Shown here in pieces: positions 1 to 7,807 of a DNA stretch of 36,234 nt (its first letter is position 1; every line of letters starts with the position of its first letter). The stretch comes from Clostridiales bacterium UBA6468. Lineage in GTDB: Bacteria; Bacillota; Clostridia; Oscillospirales; Oscillospiraceae. Under the pieces are notes generated by a model. It saw only the letters and a program-made list of their open reading frames with translations, had not been told where the DNA came from and searched no databases. The position numbers and the translations under genes were made by a program. The stretch is from assembly GCA_002436765.1 (NCBI GenBank), contig DJNI01000069.1:1-36234 (forward strand). The letters run 5' to 3'.

Positions 1-26
1 ATTTAATCAGAGGTTCCCTAAAAAAA
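1..26. repeat. Right end of a dispersed repeat (partial copy)
   Basis: Bases 1-20 (ATTTAATCAGAGGTTCCCTA) match 27645-27664 (ATTTATTCAGAGTTTCCCTA) at 18 of 20 positions, and both are followed by an A-rich run ending in C. At 27.5 kb this sequence is the right end of a 186-base inverted-repeat element, so the window probably opens at the right border of a second copy. The rest of this copy lies outside the window. Confidence 0.55.
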
Positions 27-47
27 CTTGACACACGAGGTGATTCC

Positions 48-695
48 ATGTTTACCGGCTTCACCCCGGAGACCATTGATTTTCTCTGGGGCATCCGTAT
101 GAACAACAACCGGGACTGGTTTCTGGAGCATAAAAAACAATACGTCAGCACCCTGTACGAGCCGATGAAGGCGCTGGGAAAAGACCTGTTCGCGCCCTTT
201 ATGGAAATTCCGGGGACAATTCTGAAGGTCAGCCGCATCTACCGGGACGCCCGGCTGCACCATCCCGACCCCTATAAGGAAAGCCTGTGGCTCTGCATCC
301 GGCAGGATGTGGAGTGGTGGGCGGAAAATCCCTGTCTGTTCTTTGAGATCAACCCCGAGGGCGTGGACTACGGCTTTACCCTCTGGCACCCCCGGACGGC
401 GGCGATGGAGGAATTCCGGAAATACATTTCCGCCCATCCCGACGAATTCCTCCGGCTGATTTCCCGGACGGAGGCGGCGGTGGGACAGAGCGTCACGGCG
501 CAGCTGTACAAGCGCCCCAAGGAGACTGAAAATCCCGCCCTTGCACCCTACTTTGCGTGGAAGGGCGGCATCGAGTGCATCCGCCACAAGGACGTGGGGG
601 ACGAAATGTTCGGCACGGCGTTGGAAAACGAGGTGGCGGACTTCTTCGCCAAGCTCACGCCGCTGTACACGTATTTCACCCGGTTCGGAGCGTGA
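48..695 (+). CDS. DUF2461 family protein
   Basis: A 215-residue protein that I place in the DUF2461 (TIGR02453) family, a conserved cytosolic family of unknown biochemical role. The signature is visible: an N-terminal GFTPETIDFL helix followed by NNNRDWFLEHKKQY (about residues 18-33), then SRIYRDARLHHPDPYK (about 62-77), matching the family's pattern of NN.R.WF and a central R.xRD motif. The length is normal for the family. The ATG at 48 follows a GAGGTGATT ribosome site at good spacing. It has no signal peptide or membrane segment. It is followed after 35 bases by dapF on the same strand, so the two may be co-transcribed, but nothing links their functions. Confidence 0.85.
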   Translation: MFTGFTPETIDFLWGIRMNNNRDWFLEHKKQYVSTLYEPMKALGKDLFAPFMEIPGTILKVSRIYRDARLHHPDPYKESLWLCIRQDVEWWAENPCLFFEINPEGVDYGFTLWHPRTAAMEEFRKYISAHPDEFLRLISRTEAAVGQSVTAQLYKRPKETENPALAPYFAWKGGIECIRHKDVGDEMFGTALENEVADFFAKLTPLYTYFTRFGA

Positions 696-730
696 ATTGG
701 CATTTTATACGAAAGACAGGGGCGGATTTT

Positions 731-1513
731 ATGAAGGTTTACTATATGAATGGCGCTGGCAACGACTTCATGGTCATCGATGCCCGGGGACTGAAGCCGG
801 ACTATCCGGCGCTGGCGCGGAAGTGCTGCGCGATCACGGGGGCGGACGGGTTCATGGCAACGGACGTTTCCGATAGAGCGGATTTCCGGCTGCATTTTTA
901 CAATTCCGACGGCACCCGGGGCGAAATGTGCGGCAACGGCGCCCGGTGCATCTGCCGGTTCGGCCACGATATCGGTCTGGCAGGGGACGTCATGACCGTG
1001 GAGACCGACGCGGGACTTGTCCCCGGCTGGCGGCTGGACGAGAATCTGTACCGGGTGAAGCTGAACAATCCCTACGTGCTGGATTTGCACCGCAAGGGCG
1101 ACGTGGCCTATCTGGAGCTGGGGCACCCCGGCGTTCCCCACGCGGTGGCGGAGTACAAGGGCGACCTGTGGGCGGATGCCGATAAGCTGCTGGAAACCTT
1201 CCGGGCGCTGCGCTCTGACCCCGCGTTCCCCAAGGGGGCGAACGTGAATTTTTATCAGATGCTGGGGGACGGGGAGATCCGTATCCTGACCTTCGAGCGG
1301 GGCGTGGAGGGCTACACCCGCGCCTGCGGCACCGGCTGCGGCTCCGTGGCCTCGGTGCTGTGGAAGAAGGGTCTGCTCCCCGGCGGCGTTCTCATCGCCC
1401 ACAACATGGGCGGCACGCTGAAGATCACCATTGACGGGGAAAACGGAAACGTCACCTCCCTGCTGCTGGAAGGGCCGACGGAAATTACCAAGATCTACGA
1501 TTTGGATATTTAG
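731..1513 (+). CDS. dapF: Diaminopimelate epimerase
   Basis: Cofactor-independent racemase that converts LL- to meso-diaminopimelate, the direct precursor of lysine and of the peptidoglycan cross-link. The 260-residue protein begins MKVYYMNGAGNDFMVID, the typical DapF N-terminus with the substrate-contacting GNDF. Both catalytic cysteines of the two-base mechanism are present: C67 in GEMCGNGAR and C199 in RACGTGCGS. The frame stays open upstream of 731, but that part lacks DapF similarity and overlaps the previous gene. The ATG at 731 follows an AGGGGCGG sequence, a modest ribosome site. It is slightly shorter than the usual 270-280 residues. The other aspartate-family genes are 22 kb away in this window. 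Confidence 0.95.
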   Translation: MKVYYMNGAGNDFMVIDARGLKPDYPALARKCCAITGADGFMATDVSDRADFRLHFYNSDGTRGEMCGNGARCICRFGHDIGLAGDVMTVETDAGLVPGWRLDENLYRVKLNNPYVLDLHRKGDVAYLELGHPGVPHAVAEYKGDLWADADKLLETFRALRSDPAFPKGANVNFYQMLGDGEIRILTFERGVEGYTRACGTGCGSVASVLWKKGLLPGGVLIAHNMGGTLKITIDGENGNVTSLLLEGPTEITKIYDLDI

Positions 1514-1565
1514 GGAAGCGCGTGCGGAAATTCCCGGAGGAGTTCTTGTTTTATTCAAAAAATCC

Positions 1566-1593
1566 TTGACATTTCTGCCGTTTTCCTGTAAAC
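1566..1593 (+). promoter_or_regulatory. Promoter of rpsF-ssb-rpsR
   Basis: TTGACA (1566-1571), a 16-base spacer and TAAACT (1588-1593) form a good sigma-A type promoter. The predicted start near 1600 leaves a leader of about 70 bases before rpsF. Confidence 0.7.
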
Positions 1594-1612
1594 TAAACGG
1601 GTCTGCGAATGC

Positions 1613-1654
1613 GGACATATCCTTGCTCCCGGCGCGTCCGGGGGCCAAAAGTCC
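1613..1654 (+). promoter_or_regulatory. Structured rpsF leader, candidate S6:S18 binding site
   Basis: A CCCGG hairpin (1628-1632 with 1638-1642, loop CGCGT) lies inside a possible outer GGAC/GTCC helix (1613-1616 with 1651-1654). The outer helix directly abuts the AAAAGGAGG ribosome site of rpsF (1655-1663). In many bacteria the S6:S18 pair binds an rpsF leader hairpin to repress its own operon, and this operon encodes both proteins. The assignment is from position and base pairing only; I did not match a consensus. Confidence 0.4.
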
Positions 1655-1673
1655 AAAAGGAGGTGCAATCAAC

Positions 1674-1970
1674 ATGGCTAAGATCACCGGTAAGTATGAG
1701 GTGCTCTACATCATCGACCCCACTCTGGGCGAGGAGGGTACCGCAGCACTTGTGGAAAAGTTCAAGGCAATGGTGGAGGCGGAGGGTACTCTCGCATCTG
1801 TCGATGAGTGGGGCAAGCGTCGTCTGGCGTATCCCATCAACGACATGGCCGAGGGCTACTACGTCCTGATGAGCTTCGAAAGCAAGCCCGAGTTCCCCGC
1901 GGAGCTGGAGCGTGTTATGAAGATCACCGAAGGCGTTATGCGCTGCCTGACCACCGCTGTGGAGGCGTAA
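1674..1970 (+). CDS. rpsF: 30S ribosomal protein S6
   Basis: S6 sits on the platform of the 30S subunit, where it binds 16S rRNA as a heterodimer with S18. The 98-residue protein starts MAKITGKYEVLYIIDPTL, with the conserved YE...I..P strand, and continues with the central WGKRRLAYPI motif and a Y-YVL-F strand, all typical of S6. The ATG at 1674 follows AAAAGGAGG at ideal spacing; the longer upstream frame runs through the promoter and is not real. The order rpsF-ssb-rpsR is the classical bacterial operon. The leader suggests feedback control by S6:S18. Confidence 0.97.
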   Translation: MAKITGKYEVLYIIDPTLGEEGTAALVEKFKAMVEAEGTLASVDEWGKRRLAYPINDMAEGYYVLMSFESKPEFPAELERVMKITEGVMRCLTTAVEA

Positions 1971-1974
1971 TTCT

Positions 1975-2454
1975 ATGCTGAACCACATTGTCATCATGGG
2001 TCGCCTGACCCGTGACCCCGAGCTTCGCCGTACCGGCAGCGGCATCGCCGTTGCCAGCTTTACCGTGGCTGTCGACCGTGACTTCGGCGGCAGAGACGGC
2101 GGCGAAAGGGAAACCGATTTCATCGATTGTGTTGCCTGGCGTCAGACGGGAGAATTTGTCTCCAAGTATTTCACCAAGGGCTCCATGATCGTGGTTTCCG
2201 GCCGGCTCCAGATTCGCAACTGGACCGACAAGGAAGGCAACAAGCGCCGTTCCGCCGAGGTTGTCGCGGACAACGTCTATTTCGGCGAAAGCAAGCGCGG
2301 CAGCGAGGGAACGTCCAATTATGGCAGCAATGGCAGCTATAACAGCAGTCCCGCGCCCGCACCCGGCTGCGGCGGCGGTTATTCCGCCCCTGCCGCCGCT
2401 CCCGCATCCGACTTCGCGATGCTGGAGGACGACGACGCCCAGCTGCCCTTCTAA
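1975..2454 (+). CDS. ssb: Single-stranded DNA-binding protein
   Basis: The 159-residue SSB protects single-stranded DNA in replication, repair and recombination and recruits partners through its tail. The N-terminal OB fold (about residues 1-105) begins MLNHIVIMGRLTRDPELR and includes DFIDCVAW and the VSGRLQIRNWTDKEGNKR strand pair. A low-complexity Gly/Ser/Asn/Pro/Ala linker follows, then the acidic tip EDDDAQLPF, a close form of the canonical DDDIPF partner-binding tail. It begins four bases after the rpsF stop, with GGAGG (1961-1965) inside the end of rpsF, so the two are probably translationally coupled. Confidence 0.96.
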   Translation: MLNHIVIMGRLTRDPELRRTGSGIAVASFTVAVDRDFGGRDGGERETDFIDCVAWRQTGEFVSKYFTKGSMIVVSGRLQIRNWTDKEGNKRRSAEVVADNVYFGESKRGSEGTSNYGSNGSYNSSPAPAPGCGGGYSAPAAAPASDFAMLEDDDAQLPF

Positions 2455-2499
2455 GATTTTCTTGACTTTTCTACTAAGACTTACAAGGAGGGAAACACC

Positions 2500-2736
2500 A
2501 TGGCTAACGAACAGCGTATGCGTCCGCGTAAGCGCAAGAAGGTTTGCGCGTTCTGCGTGGATAAGGTGACCAGCATCGATTACAAGGACACCGCTAAGCT
2601 CCGCCGTTACCTGTCCGAGCGCGGCAAGATCCTGCCCCGCCGTACCACCGGTACCTGCGCCGCTCATCAGCGTGACCTGACCACCGCCATCAAGCGCGCC
2701 CGTCAGATCGCCCTGCTGCCCTACGTCGCTGACTGA
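2500..2736 (+). CDS. rpsR: 30S ribosomal protein S18
   Basis: This 78-residue small-subunit protein pairs with S6 on the 30S platform. The core CAFCVDKVTSIDYKD and LSERGKILPRRTTGTCAAHQR matches S18. The CAFC pair, with the later TGTC, resembles the zinc-type (Cys-containing) form of S18 rather than the Cys-free form; zinc binding is an inference. The ribosome site AAGGAGG precedes the ATG at 2500. It is the last gene of the rpsF-ssb-rpsR operon and is followed after 13 bases by a strong terminator. Confidence 0.97.
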   Translation: MANEQRMRPRKRKKVCAFCVDKVTSIDYKDTAKLRRYLSERGKILPRRTTGTCAAHQRDLTTAIKRARQIALLPYVAD

Positions 2737-2749
2737 TTATGATAACCTG

Positions 2750-2784
2750 CACCCCGGAAGATTTCTTCCGGGGTGTTATTTTTC
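2750..2784 (+). terminator. Rho-independent terminator after rpsR
   Basis: The 11-bp perfect stem CACCCCGGAAG (2750-2760) and CTTCCGGGGTG (2765-2775) has loop ATTT and is followed by TTATTTTTC. Confidence 0.92.
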
Positions 2785-2813
2785 TTGCTATTTTCCCCAT
2801 GGGAAGGTATAAT
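2785..2813 (+). promoter_or_regulatory. Promoter of ansA
   Basis: TTGCTA (2785-2790), a 17-base spacer and a perfect TATAAT (2808-2813) begin immediately after the rpsR terminator and precede ansA. Confidence 0.75.
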
Positions 2814-2890
2814 AGTAGCAGATTGCCCCGGAAGGGATGGTTTTCCTTTCGCTTCGGGCGTCTGCATCCCAAATTTTTTCGAGGTCGCAA

Positions 2891-3886
2891 ATGACTGCTA
2901 AGAAACGGATACTTCTTCTCACCACCGGCGGCACCATCGCGTCCGTTCCCGGTGGGGAAGGGCTGGAGCCACGGCGCTCCGAGGTGATGGAGCGGGAGCT
3001 GGAGCAGCTGCGCACCTATTACGACATCTCCGTGAAGGACGTGATCTGTCTGGATTCCTCCAACATCCGGCCGGAGGAATGGCAGCTGATCGCACGGCAC
3101 ATTTTTGAAGACCGGGCGGGCTACGACGGGATCGTGGTCTCCCACGGCACCGACACCATGGCCTATACTGCCTCCGCCGTGACCTTCATGCTGCCCGATA
3201 TCGATATCCCGGTGGTGTTCACCGGCTCTCAGCTGCCCCTGACGGACATGCTCAGCGACGGCCCGGACAACCTGCGCACCGCCTTTGCCATGGCGGCCTC
3301 CGGTGTACCCGGCGTGTTTCTGGCCTTTGACCGGAAGGTCATGCTGGGATGCCGGGCGGTGAAGGTGCGGGCGTCCGGGTTCTCCGCCTTTGAAAGCGTC
3401 AACGCCCGGTATGCCGCTCTGGTCAGCAACCGGGGGCTGGTGGTGGACGAAGATGTTCTGCCCCGGCGCACCGGCGAAAGCAGGCTTCTTTCCGATATCA
3501 GCAGGGAGGTTTTCCTCCTGAAGCTCACGCCGGGACTGAATCCGTCTGTTTTCGACATGCTGGCCGCCATGGGCTACAAGGGCATCGTCATCGAAGCCTT
3601 CGGCCTTGGGGGCGTCAACGTGCTGCACCGGGGGCTGCGGGGCATCCACCGCTGCGTGGAGGACGGCGTCAGCGTGGTGGTGACCACCCAATGCCTGTAT
3701 GACAGCGCCGATTTGCAGGTGTACCAGGTGGGCAGCAAGCTGCTGGAGCTGGGCGTCATACAGGGGCGTGACATGACCTCCGAAGCCGCCATGACAAAGC
3801 TCATGTGGGCGATCGGCCAGGGCATGAGCCCGGCGCAGGTCTCGGAATTATTCAGCCAGAATCTTGCGGGAGAGGTCACCGTCTGA
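2891..3886 (+). CDS. ansA: L-asparaginase, type I
   Basis: Cytosolic asparaginase that hydrolyses L-asparagine to aspartate and ammonia. The 331-residue protein carries both catalytic signatures of the family: TTGGTIAS near the N-terminus (nucleophile T15) and SHGTDTMAYTAS with T87-D88. FTGSQLPLTDM and the C-terminal GVNVLHRGL segment also fit. No signal peptide is present, so the cytosolic type I form is preferred over the secreted type II. The ATG at 2891 follows a weak GAGG; the frame is open 18 codons further up, but that stretch has no ribosome site and is promoter-proximal leader. Aspartate made here could feed the lysC pathway, although the genes are distant. Confidence 0.92.
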   Translation: MTAKKRILLLTTGGTIASVPGGEGLEPRRSEVMERELEQLRTYYDISVKDVICLDSSNIRPEEWQLIARHIFEDRAGYDGIVVSHGTDTMAYTASAVTFMLPDIDIPVVFTGSQLPLTDMLSDGPDNLRTAFAMAASGVPGVFLAFDRKVMLGCRAVKVRASGFSAFESVNARYAALVSNRGLVVDEDVLPRRTGESRLLSDISREVFLLKLTPGLNPSVFDMLAAMGYKGIVIEAFGLGGVNVLHRGLRGIHRCVEDGVSVVVTTQCLYDSADLQVYQVGSKLLELGVIQGRDMTSEAAMTKLMWAIGQGMSPAQVSELFSQNLAGEVTV

Positions 3887-3917
3887 CTGCCCGCCGGAAA
3901 TAAAAGGAGGTTACCTT

Positions 3918-5531
3918 ATGGATCCCATCTACGTTACCGGCCACCGGAACCCGGACACGGACTCCATCGTGGCAGCCATTTCCTACGCGGCGCTGCGCAA
4001 CGCCTGCGGGGATCGGGAGTATGAAGCGGCCTGCCTTGGCCGTGTGTCCGACGAGACCCAGATCGTGCTGGATCGCTTCGGCTTTTCGCCCCCGAAACGG
4101 ATCACCGACCTATATAATCAGGTGCGGGATCTGGATTTTGACAAGCCTCCCATTTTAAGCGGCGGCGTGACCATGGGACGCGCCTGGGACGAATTTCAGG
4201 CTTACCCCGCCATCGCCGCCATCCCCGTGGTCAAGGAGGACGGCACGCTCCATGGCATTCTGTCCCGGACGGACATCGCGGACTACAACATGTCCCGCAC
4301 CAACTCCGGCGTGCTGGAGGAGGTACCGCTGTTCAACGCCATCTCCGTTCTGGAAGGCAAGATCCTCAACGACGCAGGGGAGAGCACCGACACCATCTCC
4401 GGCGAGGTCACCATCGCCCTGCCCCAGAGCCGGGAGAATCTGCTGTTCCATTCCAAGCAGAGCATTGTGCTCTGCGGCAACCAGCCGGACATGATCCGTC
4501 GGGCGCTGGAGCTGAACGTCAGCTGCCTGGTGCTGTGTCAGGCGGAAATTTCCGAAGAACTGCGCACCCTGCCCACGGAGACCTGCATCATTTCCACCCC
4601 TTACGACGCCTTCCGGGCGGCGCGGCTGATCTTCCAGTCCATCCCGGTGGAGCGGATCTGCAATACCCAGAACGTTGTCAGCTTCCACCTGGACGACCGG
4701 GTGGACACCGTGCGGGATATGGTGCTGAAATACCGTCACCCCAGCTACCCCATTCTGGACGGGAGCGAAAAGGCCGTGGGCATCCTGACCCGGTATCATC
4801 TGCTCCGCCCCCGGCGCAAGCAGGTGGTCCTGGTTGACCACAACGAGATATCCCAGTCCGTTCCCGGTCTGGAGGAAGCGGAAATTCTCGCCATTATCGA
4901 CCATCACCGGCTGGCGGACATCCAGACCGGCAACCCCATTTACGTCCGCAACGAGCCGGTTGGCTCCACCAATACGATCCTCGCGGAAATGTATCAGGAT
5001 CGGGGGCTGATGCCCTCGGCCAAGCTGGCGGGCATGATGGCGGCGGCCATTCTCTCCGACACCGTCATGTTCAAATCCCCCACCTGCACCCCCCGGGATA
5101 TCCGCACGGCGGAGCGCATGGCGCGGATCGCAGACGTGTCTCTGGACGAGCTGGGGCATGAGATCTTCTCCGCCGCCGTGGAAAACAAGTCCGTCGAGGA
5201 AGTGTTCTTCACGGATTACAAGGAATTCCATATCGCGGGACACAGCCTGGCCGTCTCCCAGCTGACCTGTGTGGACAGCCCCAACGTCCTCAAGCGAAAG
5301 GACGAATTCCTGAAGCTGATGAAGAAGACCGCGGAAGAGAAGATGTTCGATCTGGTGATCATGATGCTCACCGACGTGCTGCTGGAAGGCACCCAGATCA
5401 TTTACGTAGGCGACGACGATACCATCCGGCAGGCCTTCAACGTCATCCCCAAGGATAACACCGTCTTCCTGCCCAAGGTCATGAGTCGGAAGAAGCAGAT
5501 CATCCCCATGCTGTCCGTGCTGTGGGGCTAA
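3918..5531 (+). CDS. CBS/DRTGG-domain manganese-dependent inorganic pyrophosphatase
   Basis: Family II pyrophosphatase that hydrolyses PPi to phosphate, here in the nucleotide-regulated form. The 537-residue protein opens with the DHH-family metal site GHRNPDTDSI (H9, D13, D15), and the metal-binding LVDHNE and IIDHH (D328-H330) follow after the insert. EPVGSTNTI and AAILSDTVMFKSP also match the catalytic domain. Between them, about residues 65-305 hold two CBS domains flanking a DRTGG domain, as in clostridial CBS-pyrophosphatases that respond to AMP/ADP and diadenosine polyphosphates. The DHHA2 domain forms the C-terminus. A strong AAAAGGAGG precedes the ATG at 3918, 31 bases after ansA. 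Plain family II enzymes are about 310 residues; the extra length is the regulatory insert. Confidence 0.93.
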   Translation: MDPIYVTGHRNPDTDSIVAAISYAALRNACGDREYEAACLGRVSDETQIVLDRFGFSPPKRITDLYNQVRDLDFDKPPILSGGVTMGRAWDEFQAYPAIAAIPVVKEDGTLHGILSRTDIADYNMSRTNSGVLEEVPLFNAISVLEGKILNDAGESTDTISGEVTIALPQSRENLLFHSKQSIVLCGNQPDMIRRALELNVSCLVLCQAEISEELRTLPTETCIISTPYDAFRAARLIFQSIPVERICNTQNVVSFHLDDRVDTVRDMVLKYRHPSYPILDGSEKAVGILTRYHLLRPRRKQVVLVDHNEISQSVPGLEEAEILAIIDHHRLADIQTGNPIYVRNEPVGSTNTILAEMYQDRGLMPSAKLAGMMAAAILSDTVMFKSPTCTPRDIRTAERMARIADVSLDELGHEIFSAAVENKSVEEVFFTDYKEFHIAGHSLAVSQLTCVDSPNVLKRKDEFLKLMKKTAEEKMFDLVIMMLTDVLLEGTQIIYVGDDDTIRQAFNVIPKDNTVFLPKVMSRKKQIIPMLSVLWG

Positions 5532-5553
5532 GGAACCCAAGGAGGTGGGAAGC

Positions 5554-6507
5554 GTGGGCTTTGACGCGCTGTTGGGAAACGACCGGCTGAAACAGAATCT
5601 GACCCGAAGCCTTGCCAAGGGGCATGTTTCCCACTTCTACCTGATCTCCGGGCCGGAAGGCTCGGGCAAGCACACCCTTGCAAGGCTGCTGGGGGCGGCG
5701 ATCCTCTGCCAGGGCAGCGATAAGCCCTGCGGCCGCTGCACCCCCTGCCGCAAGGTGATGGACGGCAGCCATCCGGACTTCATCACCGTGGACGACCCGG
5801 AGAAGAAAACCGTGACCGTTGACCTGATCCGGCAGGCGCGGGCGGATGTGTACATTCAGCCCAACGAGTCGGAGCACAAAATCTATCTGTTCCCCCGCGC
5901 CCAGGACATGGGACTTCCCGGGCAGAACGCATTGCTGAAAATTCTGGAGGAACCGCCCAAATACGGCGTGTTTCTTCTGCTCACGGACAATCCGGATAAA
6001 TTGCTGCCCACTGTCCGCTCCCGGTGTACGGAGCTGAATATGCAGGCGCTGCCGGAGGACATTCTCCGCAGCCATCTGCGCCGGACGTTTCCTCAGGCGC
6101 AGGAGGAAGACATCACCGCCGCCATCGATCGCAGCGGCGGCTTTCTGGGGCAGGCCATGTCCCTGCTGCGTGGCGGCGGTGAGCTGCCCCAGCAGACCCG
6201 GGACTTTGTCCAGGCGTTTTCCGCCCGGGACGCCCTGGGGCTGATGCAGACCCTGACGCCCATGGAGAAGTGGAAGCGGGACGCCCTGGCGGACATCCTG
6301 GAAAGCTGGCGGGAGCTGCTGGAAAGCGCCCTGGCCAGCCGGAGCGGCATCCGGGCGGTGTCGCCCCTGTCCCGGAAGCTCGCCCAGAGCCGCAGCAGCC
6401 CGGAGCTGCTGAACGCGGTGCAGTGCCTGCAAAAGGCGGTGGACTACACGGCCGGCAACATCTCCCCCGCCGCCGTATGCGGCTGGCTGGAATGGGCGCT
6501 GCGATAG
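5554..6507 (+). CDS. holB: DNA polymerase III clamp-loader subunit delta'
   Basis: Delta' subunit of the clamp loader, which helps place the sliding clamp on primed DNA. The 317-residue AAA+ protein has a Walker A-like GPEGSGKHT (residues 33-41), the zinc module with C52, C59, C62 and C65, and LFPRAQDMGLPGQNALLKILEEPP, the conserved DnaX/HolB segment, followed by the sensor-like RSRC. Two GTG codons are possible. The one at 5545 lies inside the AAGGAGG ribosome site, so the GTG at 5554 is chosen, with 8-base spacing. It starts 22 bases after the pyrophosphatase. The following ricT gene reproduces the holB-yaaT order of Bacillus, which supports delta' over DnaX. Confidence 0.93.
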   Translation: MGFDALLGNDRLKQNLTRSLAKGHVSHFYLISGPEGSGKHTLARLLGAAILCQGSDKPCGRCTPCRKVMDGSHPDFITVDDPEKKTVTVDLIRQARADVYIQPNESEHKIYLFPRAQDMGLPGQNALLKILEEPPKYGVFLLLTDNPDKLLPTVRSRCTELNMQALPEDILRSHLRRTFPQAQEEDITAAIDRSGGFLGQAMSLLRGGGELPQQTRDFVQAFSARDALGLMQTLTPMEKWKRDALADILESWRELLESALASRSGIRAVSPLSRKLAQSRSSPELLNAVQCLQKAVDYTAGNISPAAVCGWLEWALR

Positions 6508-6563
6508 ATTGGAAATATCAGGAGCCGCATACGGCATCCTGTATGATATAAGGAGCAAATTCA

Positions 6564-7778
6564 ATGGAAGAACAAATCAAGACGGCGCCCCGGACGGATG
6601 TGGAGGTCGTGGACATCCAGTTCCGTCCCGGACAGAAAATTTACTTTTTTGACCCCGACGGCCAGCACTTTGCCGACGGCGACCACATCATCATCGACAC
6701 CGCCCGGGGCGAGGAATTTGGCATCTGCGTGGGCGGGAATCACAGGATCCCTCCGAAAAACGTGGTAGCACCCCTGCGGAAGGTGCTTCGCAGAGCCACG
6801 CCTCAGGACGAGAAAACGATACAGGAGAACCGGGCAAAGGAAAAGCGCGCCTGCGACGTGTGTATGCAGAAGATCGCGGAGCACGGGCTGGACATGCAGC
6901 TGGTGAGCGCGGAGGTGGCCTTTGACGGGAGCAAGATCCTGTTTTACTTCACCGCCGACGAGCGGGTGGATTTCCGGGAGCTGGTGAAGAATCTGGCTTC
7001 GGTGTTCCACACCCGCATCGAGCTGCGCCAGATCGGCGTCCGGGACAAGGCCAGAATGGTGGGGGGCCTCGGCATCTGCGGACGCCCCTTCTGCTGTGCC
7101 AGCTTCTTGGACGATTTTCAGCCGGTTTCCATCAAAATGGCGAAAACCCAGAACCTTTCCCTGAACCCCACCAAAATTTCCGGCACCTGCGGGCGGCTCA
7201 TGTGCTGCCTGAAATACGAGCAGGACGCCTATGAAGACCTGATCCGAAACAGCCCCCGGATGGATTCCTTCGTGGACACCCCGGAGGGGCGGGGCACCGT
7301 GGTGGAGGTGGAGCTGCTGCGCCAGCGGGTGAAGGTCCGCATGGAGGATAACCCGGAGACGGTCTGCGTTTTCTCCAACGAGGACATCGCCGTTCTGCGC
7401 AGCGGCAAGGCCCGGAAGAACGATCCCCCCATCCCCGCAGACCTTGCCCCCATTTCCGGCAGCGGTAAGCGCGTCCGCCGGGAGCAGACGGAGGAAAAGC
7501 CCGTTCTGGAGCCCATCCGTTTCCGCTACAGCACGGAAAAGATCGTAGACGACCCGGAGGACGAAAAGCCGGAGACCGCCGAGACTCAGGAGGCCAAAGT
7601 TCCCCGTTCCCGCAATCGCCGCCGCAAGCCCCGTCCTCAGACGCAGAACGCCGCGCCGGAGCAGCCCAAACCGGCGCCCCAGGAAACGGCAGCAAAGCCC
7701 GAACCCGCCGGCGACAGACCCCGCCGCCGTCCCAACCACCGCCGCCGCAAGCCGAGACCTGCGGGGGATGGGCAGTAA
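6564..7778 (+). CDS. ricT: PSP1-domain protein RicT (YaaT) with a long basic tail
   Basis: Homologue of Bacillus RicT/YaaT, part of the RicA-RicF-RicT iron-sulfur complex that partners RNase Y in mRNA maturation and influences sporulation and biofilm formation. The 404-residue protein has the PSP1 domain (about 1-250), with VVDIQFRPGQKIYFFDP at the start. Conserved cysteines are C97 and C100 (CDVC), C172, C177, C178 (GICGRPFCC), C209, C214 and C215 (GTCGRLMCC). Bacillus YaaT is about 275 residues; here a Pro/Glu/Lys/Arg-rich tail adds about 115, with RRRKPRP at 352-358 and again at 393-399. It directly follows holB, as in Bacillus. AAGGAG lies upstream of the ATG at 6564. The tail's function is unknown; RNA binding is a guess from its charge. 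Confidence 0.9.
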   Translation: MEEQIKTAPRTDVEVVDIQFRPGQKIYFFDPDGQHFADGDHIIIDTARGEEFGICVGGNHRIPPKNVVAPLRKVLRRATPQDEKTIQENRAKEKRACDVCMQKIAEHGLDMQLVSAEVAFDGSKILFYFTADERVDFRELVKNLASVFHTRIELRQIGVRDKARMVGGLGICGRPFCCASFLDDFQPVSIKMAKTQNLSLNPTKISGTCGRLMCCLKYEQDAYEDLIRNSPRMDSFVDTPEGRGTVVEVELLRQRVKVRMEDNPETVCVFSNEDIAVLRSGKARKNDPPIPADLAPISGSGKRVRREQTEEKPVLEPIRFRYSTEKIVDDPEDEKPETAETQEAKVPRSRNRRRKPRPQTQNAAPEQPKPAPQETAAKPEPAGDRPRRRPNHRRRKPRPAGDGQ

Positions 7779-7807
7779 ATTTCCGTTATCGTAGGAGAAC
7801 ATAGAAA

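Noticed and set aside
28..33. TTGACA as a promoter for the DUF2461 gene
   Set aside because: It lies only 15 bases before the start codon and overlaps the ribosome site region, so no -10 can follow. It belongs to the repeat flank.
1511..1530. TAGGGAA after dapF as another copy of the dispersed repeat
   Set aside because: Only seven bases match and neither the CTCTGA part nor an inverted arm follows.
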